Notes: generated by a model not told the origin, from the sequence alone. Shown: positions 35,298 to 47,500, counted from the stretch's first letter. The stretch: 64,000 nucleotides of DNA from Cryptomeria japonica (GCF_030272615.1 NC_081408.1:399493889-399557888); one strand, 5' to 3'. Program-made: numbers and translations.

Positions 35298-35908
35298 TAT
35301 TGGTTGAAAATTTTGTAATCAAGGGATGATTACAAAATGTACCTTTCAACCACAAATGATGAGATTAAATCTCTCCTCACAGAGGGGAGGCTGCCTTCCT
35401 ATTGCAATTTAGCAATTAGTATCTACCTAATCTCTATATTCTAAATTGTTCTTCAAGTATTACAACCACTATATTCTCTATCTTCAAAATCAACGTTTAT
35501 CCAATTATCTTACTTCAAAATAGATTTTCTCCTTTACAACAAGTCACAAATTACAAGATACTAATTTTAGCAATAATAGTTGATATAAATTCTAGCTAAG
35601 CAAAAGAATGACTCAAAGATGTACCAACAAATCTACAATAACTAAAAAACCCTTGTAAGTCTAAAGTCTTGTGTATTTTCTCCAATTAATTCCTGAAACA
35701 AAATTGTTGTATATAGATAGCATAAAGTATCTTAGTATATATTACTATATTTACTACTTTGAACAAATAAACAAATGTAGCACAAAGTCTACAACATGTT
35801 ATCAATCACAAATAAATGATTCCCAATAAAATACTATAGTTGAAAATCTACAATATTATATCTTTACACCCGTTAGTCCAACAATCTCTTGCACTACACA
35901 ATTCAATC
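35298..35908 (-). repeat. Right copy of the D LTR, first piece
   Basis: Matches 20132 to about 20742, with TATTGG in place of TGTTGG. It contains a perfect 12-bp inverted repeat (ATTTTGTAATCA and TGATTACAAAAT, 35310-35338). It is cut at caatc (35904-35908) by an E-family LTR. Confidence 0.85.
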
Positions 35909-36954
35909 TGTATACACCTAAAAATGGTCTGAAGATAATTAATTGAATAAGCGCTTATTTAATTAATCTCGCTTCCCAATTTAATTGAATTCACTAAGCA
36001 ATTTGATTAAATTTCCCCTTTCATCTACACTTATTAATAAATCTAAGGATTTATTTAATAAGTTCATTTCAATAATCCCCTTTAATTAATTAATTCCCCA
36101 CATCAAATTCATTTCTTCTAAATCCCCTAATTAATTAAAACAAATCAAATTCATGAGTTGTTGAGATTAATTAGCCTTTTCCATTATTTGAATTTCTAAA
36201 TTCAATTTCTCCTAACTTTAACCACCTAACCTAACCATTCCTAAACCTAACCCATTTCTACCTACCCACATGTCCCCTTTCATCCAACCTCTTCTAGAAG
36301 CTTTGTGACACTTGTCACTAAGTGTTCCCTTTCATCTAACCTCTTCTAGAAGCCTCTTGACACTTGTCACCATAAAGATGACAGATGTTCCCTTTAGTCC
36401 AACCCCTTTGCCAACCTCCTCCAATTTAACCATTGATATCTTCAAATCAATCTGGACGGTTCATTCCTGCCACATTACCCCTAGCCTTGGGAAATCTTAT
36501 AAATAGACCTTATTTTGGAGCACAAAGGGTCCCAATTTCATATCATTTTGCATCCCAATTGATTCATCTAATTTGCATTCAAGCATTGTTACTATAGGCA
36601 TCTAGCTTCTAGTTTCTCATTTCAAGCATTGTTATCATGTTCAAATCTTAGCTTAATTGCATCTTCATTCTAGCTTATTTTCTAAAATAATCATGAAATC
36701 ATGTAGCTTAATAATGCTATCATTGCTAGATCATGCATCTCCATCATTTAAATCCTCCATTTAAGTGTAGTCAAGTCACTAGAGTTTGCATACGAAGATC
36801 TGAGAGCAAAATTCATACTCACATTTACTAGGAGGCAATAGATCGCTTAGCTATGGTTTTGTCTTTCTTTGATTCAATTCACTAACCATTGCTTGTAATG
36901 ATCTATTGAGTGTTTTGTGTTTGCAGGAACATGTACACTTCATAGAGCATGACA
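35909..36954 (+). repeat. E-family LTR, left copy (solo-like)
   Basis: 1046 bp, TGTATACACC to GCATGACA, flanked by caatc at 35904-35908 and 36955-36959. It is the same length as the E 3' LTR at 50578-51623 and inserted at the same base of the D LTR. That makes it a duplicate of one insertion, not a second hit. It contains a tandem repeat around acctcttctagaag. Confidence 0.85.
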
Positions 36955-37192
36955 CAATCTTTAAAGATAACATGACAAGAATGACATAAGAACAATCTCA
37001 CCATAAAATACAGTGAATCCAACACAAAGATTGGCAAACAACTCAATTTATTCAGTTTTCACTTGAAAGCACAAAGTCTTAGAAAGCTCTACAATAAGTT
37101 AGAGTTTTGATGCATTAGCCAAAACATGATTATTTGCAAAGACGTCTCTCCTTTATATAGAGAAGAGCCTTGAGAAAATCTAGGGATCCTAC
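36955..37192 (-). repeat. D LTR, second piece (left duplicate)
   Basis: Continues the D LTR after caatc and matches about 20738-20990. It ends at cctac (37188-37192), where the F-family LTR begins. Confidence 0.85.
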
Positions 37193-39380
37193 TGTGCGAT
37201 GAAAATGGTGTGTGCAAATACTAAGGAATAAAAAGCAAGCTAATTAATCAAGCAAACACCATACATCTTACACCTCAAGATTAGAATGGCAAAACTAAAA
37301 TGAAGAACAAAATGATAAACAATGCAAACCATAATTCTCGCTTTAATTTGATTATTCCGCGATTGGATGTGTGTTCATGACGTAGCTTCGGATGCTTGAT
37401 TTCGCTCCATGATGTTGACGCAAAACGATGAATGATGAGTGATAAAAGATGAAGTGTGAGTTGAGTGATAATTTCGATAGAGTGATGATATAGTTGAGTG
37501 ACAAGTGGATCTGAGAGAGGTTTGGTCTAAAAAAGGAGGGATTAAATAGGCAAGATGAGGAAGGGAAGGGGATGTGAAGAGGAGACACTGGTCCTCCAAA
37601 AAAGGACAAGTGGTTCAACTAGATGGAAAAGGAATGACAGGTGTCCATGAGGACACATGTCTATTTTGGGAAAAGCCACCCAAACATAGGAAGAGACATG
37701 TGTCCTTAAGGACACATGTCTATTTTGGAAAAGGCCACCCAAAATAGGATTTTTTTCCCAAAATTAGGAATTGATTAGGATGTGCACACATGTGTGGGAG
37801 GGTTAGAAGGGATAGGATAAGGTTAGTTGGAGGAATGACTAGGCTAGGGAAGTGGGTTGGAAGGATAGGGTTGGTTAGGATAGGATTGGAAGGAGGTTAG
37901 GGAGAAAATTTAGGAGCCATGTGCTCAAATAGAAATTTGAACCAAATTAATTAATTAAATTAATTAATCCATGGGCTTGGAAAGGGGATATTTAATTAAT
38001 TAAAGTAAATAATCAAAATAGGGGGGTGGGAGAACAAGGATAATTAATTAATTAGATTAATTAATTAGGAGGATAGGATTGGGGGATTAATTAATTAGAA
38101 ATTAATTAATAGGATAGGATCAAAGGGGGATTAATTAATTAGAAATAAATTAATTAATAGGAATGGGCTAATTAATTAAGATATTTAATTAATTAAATGT
38201 CTAAGAGAAATAACTTTGGTTAATTGATTAACCAAAATTTAAGTGTCTACATTTTGCCCTTCTTCATGGTGGTGCTAGAATAGTGACGATGTGAAGACAA
38301 TAAGACACTTGCGAGAGAAGAAAAAGAAAGGGGGAGCGAGAAAATGGCCTAGGCGGATGAAGGAATGGGTAGGGATGCCCCCTTGAGAGGGTGCATGGGG
38401 AGAAAAGGAACCGGGTGATGTCTCGAAAGAAATATTGCCCCAACGGACATGAAAGAAGTAAAGAAGCAGAATGGGAAGAGAAGAGAATGAAAATGCAAAT
38501 TGATGATATGGATGAAATGATCATGGAGCACAAGTACCCGTGAAATAGGATGTCATGTACGGAGCACTTATTTTGATTTAGCGATGTCTGTGAGTCACCA
38601 AGGTATAAGGAACTAGGGTGGAATTTGACAACCAATGCATGGAATGACACATTTAAATAGACACACAGGCTAATCTAGCACCACACAGAGTTACAGATAC
38701 CCTACAGGCAACGGTGCTAGAAAAACCCGAAGTAGAAGATATGCCCCAAAGTAACATGAGATAACAGAGACCTCATGAGGGTACAACAAGGAGCACATCC
38801 AAAAGACATGCCAAGCAAAAAACCAAAAGCAACAAGATCACATCGTGAGCCTTGTTATTCCTAGTGCACCATGATATAAAAGATCGTGGTGACTAAGAGG
38901 AAACTGAGCCCTCAGGAGCTTAAAAAGATAAACAAAGATAAAAAGAATCAAAGCCAACACGAGGGCCTCAAATACCTTTTGCCAAAAGGATGATTGATTG
39001 GATGAGGATTTGATTATGTCTAAATTGGGGAAGGATACATCCTGTGCAAACAGATGATGGGTGTTGGTGAGAAGGATACATCTCAGAACAACACCATGAT
39101 AAAAGATTGATGATGGGATGACAAAAGGTATCTGTTATGATCATAATGACAAATATGCTCAAATATGATTATTGAAGAACCAACTGATAGGATATGACCT
39201 CGAAGGCCAGGATTGACATATGCCTATGTACAACAACACCTATATACTAAAAAGGGACCAAAAAAAAGGAAAAGGAGATGGAGGACACTAGATTGTGCGG
39301 GGGGAAGCCTAGGGCGAGATACCAAGGAGAAGAGATGAAAGAGGTGATAGAATGATAGGATGGGAGGAATGAAGATAGGA
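37193..39380 (-). mobile_element. Element F, left partial copy (LTR and 1.1 kb of interior)
   Basis: LTR 37193-38251 (TGTGCGATG to GTCTACA) and interior 38252-39380, which starts with ttttgcccttcttc, the minus-strand polypurine tract. It matches 51862-54032 and sits at the same site of the D LTR. It breaks off at 39380 where it meets the last 65 bp of an E LTR. No coding sequence is recognised in this interior. Confidence 0.82.
37694..37721. repeat. Perfect 28-bp palindrome in the F LTR
   Basis: Each half reads AGACATGTGTCCTT from its own end, with no loop. A less perfect palindrome of the same type lies about 60 bp to the left. The two right-hand F LTRs carry a 22-bp core version. Confidence 0.9.
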
Positions 39381-39445
39381 TGCTTGTAATGATCTATTGA
39401 GTGTTTTGTGTTTGTAGGAACAGGTACACTTCACAGAGCACGGTA
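39381..39445 (+). repeat. End of the E 5' LTR
   Basis: tgcttgtaatgatctattga onward matches the end of the E LTRs (near 51559-51623) and ends GCACGGTA. Its left edge is an abrupt junction with F interior sequence. Confidence 0.85.
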
Positions 39446-39448
39446 TTT

Positions 39449-39467
39449 TGGCGCCCATCGCGGGGCC
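39449..39467 (+). other. Primer-binding site of element E
   Basis: TGGCGCCCATCGCGGGGCC starts three bases after the LTR end. It resembles the TGGCGCCGTTGCCGGGG sites of Tat/Athila elements. Confidence 0.82.
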
Positions 39468-39534
39468 AGAATCATCATTTTTGGCCTCTCAAGCTTCAAC
39501 AAACATCCATCTCTGTCGGGATAGAATCAGAATA

Positions 39535-39730
39535 TTGTACGAGTTGATTTTCCAACTCGTACGAACTACCTTTTAGTCTGGTATGAAACTTCATCCTGAC
39601 TTGTACGAGCTCCTTTTTCTTGTCGTACTAGAGCTAAATGCATGTTGTACAAATTTCTATGTTGCAAATTCTTTATTTGTACTAGCATAATCCTGTGTCG
39701 TACGAGCTGGTTTTGGCTTGTGTCCGAGAT
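39535..39730 (+). repeat. First 21-22-bp degenerate array around TCGTACGAG (E leader)
   Basis: TTGTAC, TCGTAC or variants start at 39535, 39557, 39577, 39601, 39623, 39645, 39677, 39698 and 39719, mostly 20-24 bp apart. The core TCGTACGA is a palindrome. Confidence 0.8.
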
Positions 39731-40814
39731 CAAAATATTTGTCATTTTATCTGATAAATCATGTCATATGAGTCTCTGTCTCTGTGATTTTTAACAGACT
39801 ATGTGTTAGGGTTTTCTAATTCTAATATGAAATTTTCTAACACTAACCCTGACTTGTTTGTGATCTTTTTGGCAGCCTAACTCTTTTCTGCAGGATGATT
39901 GACGAAGATATGCTTGTCAAAGACATAATTCAAAAACCAATCAATGACTACTAATGGATCTATTTTGCAGGTTGCCTATGAATCTGACCAAACTTTGTGT
40001 ATTCATTAAAGTTTTCTAGGCACACTTCAATTTTGCTAAAGGAAATGAACAATCATGTATTTCATGTCTTTGATGATAGGCGAGTATGCTCTCACCTTTC
40101 TTAGGTGATCAGAAAGCTAGATTCATCTTTTGCTTTCATTAGTGCATTTCTCTTAGCAGGCTTGCCCTCCTGAGGAGTAATAACTCTTAGCCATTAAGGT
40201 CGGTGAGAGGGGAACGACCTAAGTGGGAACGACCAGCGCCAAGTAATCCAACCCACTATAAAATAAATGTGTTTTGATGAAAATCAAAGCAACAACAGTG
40301 CTTGAGAATAGCTCTCCTTTGTACCTTCGGGTATATCAAACCTTGGTTTTCAAGGCTAGGAGACCTCTTAATTGAGTTTATACCCCAACGTGCTGAATGG
40401 ATCCCTTACCAGTGCCAGTTAAAATAGAAGCTACCTGATTCACCTTCGAAAGGGTGATAATCTTTGTGCAAGAGAGATAATAACTCTCCCAAGACACTTG
40501 CCATATTGTGCTCCCATCAACGTTTGGAGTCGGATAATACGATGTTGAGAATCCATTGCATGAGACTCAGCGATTGTATTTTGATTAGCTATTGGGTGTG
40601 TACCTAAGTCAGAAAGCAAAGGTTTTCATTCTCGGCCAACTTCCTTAGGGTTTAGCATGCTTGGAGTCACATATCATATCATGTGTTTGTTGTGTATTCA
40701 TCCTTAAATCGACAAATCAGACATCCAAAAAACTGAAAGACATAAGCAAAACATTAAACTTCAATTATAAAAAAATCAACCAAACAAACATATTTTTCAT
40801 TGTCCCGTTCTCTA

Positions 40815-41015
40815 TCGTACGAGTTAGGTTCTCTATCATATGGGATTTATCTTTTGTCGTATGGCTTAGTAAGGTTTGTCGTACGAGGAATCTGTTTTAT
40901 CGTGTGGTTCAGAAAATATTGTCGTACGAACCTCTGTTGTTTCACATAAAAATCTTAGTTTGTCATATGGGCTTCTATTTCTTGTCGTTCTGGGCTCTAT
41001 AATTTGTTGTACGAG
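40815..41015 (+). repeat. Second 21-22-bp degenerate array around TCGTACGAG (E leader)
   Basis: Cores (TCGTAC, TCATAT, TCGTAT, TCGTGT, TCGTTC, TTGTAC) start at 40815, 40836, 40857, 40879, 40900, 40922, 40963, 40985 and 41007. Steps are 21-22 bp, with one step of 41 that spans a decayed unit. The same motif makes up the first array 1.1 kb upstream. Confidence 0.85.
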
Positions 41016-41563
41016 TCTCTGTGTTTATCAGTCTAGAACTATTGTCCTGCATGCTTGTTTCAAATTTGTCATTTCTACTTGATCAATTTGCAGTAAACAT
41101 AGACACCTATTATCTGTCAATCTGTGCTTGGATTGTCTCCTTTGTTCACTTGGTCAAGTTATCATATCAGACTCTAGAAGATAAACACCTTAAGATTTTC
41201 AAAGTGCTCACCCTTAACAAGTTCAAGATCTAAACATCTCAAAGTGCATTATCACCCTCTTTGGTAAACTGATCACTCAAACATAGTTTCTCATCAGGAT
41301 CAATAATCCTTTATCATGAAACTGAAACATTTGGTCAGGATAATCTTGTCCCACATCGTAGGATACATCGTTCCTACTAGACTTGGTTCTTATCAAATCA
41401 CCATCATTGCACTCCTAAATCAAAGATCGAAAAACTTGCAAACCTTTAAACACTTGAATCATTTTATCGTGTCATATCATTCTAGTGTATCTACCTTGAC
41501 AATTGATCACTTACCCAAAATAAACTTTTAGACAATCAAATCCTAGCAAAATAACACACGTGT

Positions 41564-43422
41564 ATGCCCGTTCTAACTAGAGCTCAGAGACAAAGAATCG
41601 CAAAGACAGAAATCGAAACATTGGAAACAATCACAACCATGGAACATGAAGATGAAATACAAGTTGAAGGAGAAATAACAAAACAAAACATCAGAGACAT
41701 CAAAAAGGATCCTCAATTTGACAAATTTATGCAGAAATTATTGGAGGAAGAAAAAGAAAAATACTTCCCAATGTTAGCCAAATCTGGTGCTACACTTCCC
41801 CAAGATTTTGATGTAAACAAATTGACACAAAAGAAAAGTGATCCTCCTTCTAATAAAGAACAATATGAGGATATCTTTGGTCCTAAAATGAATGACATGT
41901 CAATCCCTAATAACACCAGAACCAATGAAGAAACTTACATACCCAAAAGAGATGAAGTAGAAATTCTGAATAACATTCAATCAAATGAAGATACAAGAAG
42001 GATTATAGATGAAATAAGAAGAGATCCAGATCCTCCTAGAATACAAAATCATGGTCATGCAAGAACAAATCATGTTGATAATCCTATCACAACTCTCACA
42101 CAACAATTACAAGCAATGCAAACACAAATTCAAGATATGCAAAGAGAAAATGTTAGACGATACTCACTGCAAGAAATCTATCCTTATCCATTTGATAGAA
42201 ACCTAAACATGATACCATTTCCTATAGGTTTTGAAACTCCTAGATACGAAAAATATAATGGAAGCACTGACCCTCAAGATCATATACGAGAATTTTTCAC
42301 AATGAGTATGGAGTTTTCACATGAGGATACCTACTTAATGAGATTATTTCCGAAAAGTAAATTGGGCTAGCTATGGAATGGTTCTCCAAACTTCCATCTA
42401 GAATCAGATCATTTTCAGAATTGGTGGATAAGTTTGTTTCATAATACTCTTACAACATACAACATGAAGTAACAATGCTAGACCTATGTAACACCAAACA
42501 AAAGGTTGTAGAACCTTTCATGACATTTTTACAAAGATGGAGACGGTTAGCCTCGCGATATCCTCGTACAGTGCTAGAATACAAAAAAACGGACATATTC
42601 ATCAATAACTTAAATGATCAAATGAGTTATTACTTAAAAATGCAAGGAAATCAAAGTTTCGAAAAAATGATTGATAATGGAATCAGAATGGAGGAAGCCA
42701 TGATAAAGAAAGGTGAGTTGAAAATATACAAAGAAGGAGTCCATCCTCCTAACAACAACAATAACACCAATCACAATGATAAACCAAAGTTTTGAAATAG
42801 AAATCAAAATGTCGTCAACGATGGAATAGTGGATAACAACAATATGAAACCAAAACAACCGATTTTTAATTTATCCACTCACTCAACAATAGCTCAACAA
42901 AACAACAATCACCAAAAAGAAACTATCAAAACTTTCTTTCGAAGACAATTTACAAACATTGGTGAACCCCTTGGGTCATCACTAAAGACACTTCTCGCAA
43001 ACAAATTGATCACTTTACCAGAAGAAAGGAATTACAAACCTCAAATCAAACCACCTTGGTGGAATGATAATCAATATTGTGATTTCCATCGAAACAAGGG
43101 ACATCACACAGATAGATGTCAGAAGTTGAAACATATCATACAAGATATGATTGATAATGGAGTAATAATAGTGGATGGACATACAACAAATGAATCTCGT
43201 ACAACTTTTAAAACTCCACTTCCAAACTATGAGAAAGGTGAATCATCAACAACAAACAATGGTAAGGGTAAAGCAAAGGTAAACTACGCTCATACATATG
43301 ATAATGTGGTGAATGTGATTGCAGTTAAAGAAAAACAAAATCAAGAACACGCTCATGCTATCACAAGAAGTAAAGCCAAAATTGTTTTGTCGGGTCCACA
43401 ACAAACACATCATTCACTATAG
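41564..43422 (+). pseudogene. Gag of element E
   Basis: ATG 41564 (MPVLTRAQRQRIAK) opens 268 codons with the Gag core start (GFETPRYEKYNGSTDPQDHI). A frame change near 42360 moves to AMEWFSKLPSRIRSF, YNIQHEVTMLDLCNTKQK, FMTFLQRWRRLASRYP and FINNLNDQMSYYLKMQGNQS. After a stop at 42793 the frame resumes with a zinc-binding motif CDFHRNKGHHTDRC at about 43078. These are the usual blocks of Tat-lineage Gag. Two stops and one frameshift are visible. Confidence 0.87.
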
Positions 43423-43439
43423 CAAAACAATACAATCTA

Positions 43440-44141
43440 GTGGAGCAATTGCAGAAAACACCCGCTCAAATATCCATCTTAGAATTGTTAAAGCTTTCAC
43501 CTGCACACAAGGAAATTCTTGAAAAAACATTAGTCGATACAACAATATCCAAAGGTATTGATATCGATCAATTCCAAACCATGTTGGGACACCTCACAAC
43601 CCCTCATTACTTATCATTCACTGAAGAAGACAACATGTCCTTGCAACACCCTCACAACGCTCCTTTGCATATTGAAGTCCTCATTCACAAAACGCGAGTT
43701 AAGCGTGTTCTAATAGACGGTGGAGTTGGCCTAAATATTTGTTCATTGAGTCTTGTTCGTGCCTTAGGATATTCAGAAGATGCAGTTGATGTCTGGAAAA
43801 GAATCACCATAAAAGCCTATGATGAAGAAGAACGTTCCTCCAAGGGAATTGTGATACTACCCATCAGAGTGGGACCTTTGCAGAAGGACACAACCTGCCA
43901 AGTTCTAGACTTGGACCTATCATATAATGTACTCTTGGGAAGACCCTGGATACATGACTTGCAAGATGTCCCATCAACATACCACCAGTGTGTAAAATTT
44001 CCCTACAATGGGCAAGAAATCACAATATCTGCAAATTCAAATCCATTTCAATACTGCAACAATCTAAAAATGACCCAAGAAGTCATTGTTCCACATAACG
44101 GGGAGGTATCATCTTCGAGCACACAATCCAAGGAACAATAA
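43440..44141 (+). pseudogene. Protease region of element E
   Basis: An open frame of 233 codons contains VLIDGGVGLNICSLSLVRAL, the Asp-Gly-Gly form of the aspartic protease active site usual in Tat elements, then VGPLQKDTTCQVLDLDLSYN and VLLGRPWIHD. It lies in a different frame from gag and pol because of small indels. The active-site Asp is present. Confidence 0.85.
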
Positions 44142-45822
44142 TTTGCCTCTATTCTATCAAGTATGGAAAAACAAGTGCAGCTAAGAGATCAAGGGGACAA
44201 AGAATATTTAATATCACAATTACCACTTTCTCCTAAATCCTTGGGAAAACCATCAAACTCTAAACAATAATCAATTGTGAAACATCTTCCGATATTTGAT
44301 GGAGCATTTGTTAGTGCTGGAACCTTATCAGAGGAAACAAAAGACAAAGATGTGCTACAGTGTATATACAAAAATGAAGAAGTTCAAAAAAAAGGTCAAC
44401 AATGTCAGGATACCTACATAAAAGTATGGAAAAAGATTTAACATTCTTAGAAGAATGGGATATGCCGGAACAGGTCCTATAGGAAAAAGAAAAGAAGGTA
44501 TCTTAGAACCTATTCAACCTTACACTCAGTAGACCAATGACAAAACAAGCTTAGGGTATGGACAAGTCACTCTACCGGAAGACACATCTTTTAATCAACA
44601 ACAAGAGGAATATGAAAACAGACAAGAACAACTGGAAATTGAAAGGGAAGAAAAATCAGCTAAGCAACAAGCACAAGCAAACACAAAATGGCAAAAGAAG
44701 AAAGCTTCAAATCAAAAAGTCAAACAAACTAAAAGCATCTCTCAAGCAGCATTAAATCTCAATCAAAAAAAGAAAGAAGCTAATATAAGTCCAAGAGAAC
44801 TCATAGAAAAGTTGACAAAACTCAATCTGAGTCATAAAGAAGTTGAATATGAAAGAAGGAAAAGTATAGCCAAAAAAGCAGAAGAAATGCTATATGACCA
44901 AATATGTAGATTGCAAGCTGCAAGTGATACAGATTCTAATGAATGGGAATGGGATTCCTATCACTCTGAAGAATCAGTTGAAGAAAAATGCTTTGAATAA
45001 GATGTAGGAGTCAATGTAGTTCACACGTATGCAAGACAAACATCAGGAAGTAGTTCACTTGAATTAGAATCACATTCGGCTGACTTGGACTTAACCGAGG
45101 ACAATCAGGAACTCCTTACGTGAGGTCATTCTGATGAGAGTACCGTCCTAGACATCGACATACATATCGAAAACTTTGATACATCCATCATGACTCTTGA
45201 AACCCTCAAAACATACCAATCTGAAGACCCTCTACCTTTAATCCACCCTAAGCTTATTGATTGGGAAAATGAAGGACATGCCGCCATTGATACCTTTCCA
45301 AATGACCATGCCATATCTGTATATCTTAACGCAATCGAACCCGTAATAACTCTCAGTAGGAATTTCTGCAATGCATCTTCCAGTCAAGTGGGTGCCAAAT
45401 CTCTTAGTCGCAAAAGTGAAAATAAAGAAAAGAATATCAAGTCTAATGCTGAAAACCATTTATTGGCAACATTAGATCAGGAAAAAGTAAAAAGAAAGGA
45501 CACATCTAACGGTGAAAACCCCCTCGAGGCACCAGAAGATGGGAGATTTGACACTTTACTTGAGCACTATCAAGAAAGATCATCCATTTTGATTGAACCA
45601 ACAGAGGCAGTTAACATTGGCACAACAAAACAACCAAAGATTCTTCATCAAACGACTTCTCTGTCCAAAGAAGAAATGCAACAATATGTGGAATTCTTCA
45701 AATGACGGCAAATCAATTTTGCCTGGTCATATGTAGACATGCCAGGGTTAGATCCAGAGCTTATTATGCATCACTTAAATGTTAATCCAGGAGCTAAACC
45801 AGTTAAACAGAAGTGAAGGAAA
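44142..45822 (+). pseudogene. Linker between protease and RT (element E)
   Basis: Coding with several stops. From about 44812 it runs in the pol frame with Glu/Lys/Gln-rich segments (RRKSIAKKAEEMLYDQI, DSNEWEWDSYHSEES), then 45190-45705 with ETLKTYQSEDPLPLI, EAVNIGTTKQPKILHQ and SLSKEEMQQYVEFF. This is the usual approach to RT in Tat elements (an INIGT block, then the segment ending in [15 protein letters not shown]). It probably acts as a spacer in the polyprotein. Confidence 0.7.
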
Positions 45823-46746
45823 ATGCATCCTCATATTGCTCTTCTAGTCAAGGCAGAACTAAAGAAATTACTGTATGTCATATTCATCAGACCTATAGCT
45901 TATCCTCAATGGGTATCCAACATTGTTCCTATTTCAAAACCAGATAAAAGCATCAGAATATGCATAGACTTCAGAGATCTTAATAACGCATGTCCAAAGG
46001 ATGACTTTCCTTTGCCTAACATCGACATCATTATAGATTTAACTGTTGGACACTCCATGTTTTCTCTAATGGATGGTTTCTCTGGATACAATCAGATCAA
46101 AATAGCACCCGAAGATCAAGAAAATACAGCTTTCACATGTCCATGGGGTACTTTCTGTTGGAACGTCATGCCTTTTGGATTAAAGAACGCAGGTGCTACA
46201 TATCAAAGAGCTATGACAACTATATTTCACAACATGATGCATACATTCATGGAAGACTATGTGGATGACATATTAGTTAAATCCTACAACAGAGAAGAAT
46301 ATATAGAGATACTGGAAAAGATCTTTGACAGGTTAGAACAATACAAGCTACAACTAAACCCCAAGAAATGTGCCTTTGGTGTCACTTCAGGAAAGCTATT
46401 GGGATACAGTAATTCAGTTAGAGGTATAGAAGTAGATCCAGCTAAGGTAAAATCAATCATGGAAATGGCATCTCCCAAGAATATTAGTCAATTAAGATCA
46501 CTACAAGGAAGACTCCAGTCAATCAGAAGATTTGTGGCTCAACTAGTAGATAAATGTGAACCATTTACACATCTATTGCAAAAACATGTTAATTTTAAAT
46601 GGGACCATCAATGTGAAGAAGCATTCAACAAGATCAAGGCATATCTCATGCAACCACCTATTCTAATGTCACCAATTCCAGGAAAGCCATTATTACTCTA
46701 TGTATCAACTACCAAAGCATCATTGGGAGTTTTGCTCGCACAATAG
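45823..46746 (+). pseudogene. Reverse transcriptase (element E)
   Basis: A frame of 307 codons, the best preserved part of E. Motifs are VSNIVPISKPDKSIRICIDF, LNNACPKDDFPLP, SLMDGFSGYNQIKIAPED, WNVMPFGLKNAGATYQRAM, FMEDYVDDILVKS and KLQLNPKKCAFGVTSGKLLG. Both catalytic sites (MDGFSGYNQ, YVDD) are intact. A stop just upstream (45814) and one at its end (46744) break the polyprotein. Confidence 0.92.
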
Positions 46747-47500
46747 GATAAGGAAGGAAAAGAACGAGCCATCTACTGTATCAGTAGAACACTAATGGGA
46801 TATGAGATCAACTATTCATCAACAGAAAAAGCATGTTTGGCAGTAGTTTTTGCTTCTCACAAACTACGACACTATCTACTATCTCACTCCATCAAGTTAA
46901 TAGCTAAAATTGATCCTCTAAAATATTTACTCAGTAAAGCAACATTGACAGGACGACTAGCAAAATGGATCATAATTCTGAGCGAGTTTGATATCGAATA
47001 TGTTGATAGAAAAGCTATCAAAGGACAAGTCATTGTAGATCAAATAGCAGAGGCACCACTTCAAGATGACCATCCTTTATAGATTGAATTCCCTGATGCT
47101 GATACCCTAACAGTTACAACAAAAGCATGGCAACTATACTTTGATGGTTCATATACGCCACACAGATCAGGAGCAGACATTCTATTCATCACACCACAAG
47201 GTCATACCATCCCAAAAGCATACAAATTAAGCTTTCCCTGCACCAATAATACCACAGAGTATGAAGCTTTGGTTACAGGTATCAAAATGGCTATAGAATG
47301 GAATACTAAACAACTTCGGGTCTTTGGAGACTCTCAGCTCATCATCAATCAAATCAATGATGACTATCAAACAAAGGACGAAAAGCTAATGCCTTATAAA
47401 CAGATGGTGGATGATATCAAGAAGTACTTTGTAGAAATAACTTTTGAACAGATTCCAAGAAATGATAATAAAGTACCAGACGCCATGGCTACACTTGCTT
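46747..47500 (+). pseudogene. RNase H and second, Tat-type RNase H (element E)
   Basis: The first RNase H (about 46747-47082) has IYCISRTLMGYEINYSSTEK and LVVFASHKLRHYLLS-type sequence, ending with EFDIEYVDRKAIKGQVIVDQ. After a stop at 47080 the second has WQLYFDGSYTPHRSGADILF, CTNNTTEYEALVTGIKMAIE, LRVFGDSQLIINQINDDYQT and PRNDNKVPDAMATLAS, with Asp, Glu and Asp catalytic residues in place. This second domain is the plant-like RNase H acquired by Tat elements. Confidence 0.88.

Noticed and set aside
36312-36506. Short ORF found twice (also 50981-51175)
   Set aside because: It lies inside the E LTR and is repeated only because the LTR is duplicated; no coding signature.
35909-36954. Independent solo LTR insertion of family E
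   Set aside because: It uses exactly the same target base as the E element at 50578-51623, and the F junction beyond it is shared too, so duplication is the simpler reading.
37193-39380. Independent second F insertion
   Set aside because: Same cctac site in the same D LTR sequence as 51862; two hits at one base are implausible.
39535-41015. Regular repeats that could suggest a CRISPR array
   Set aside because: Units are degenerate and adjacent at 21-22 bp with no unique spacers, in a plant retrotransposon leader. No cas genes.
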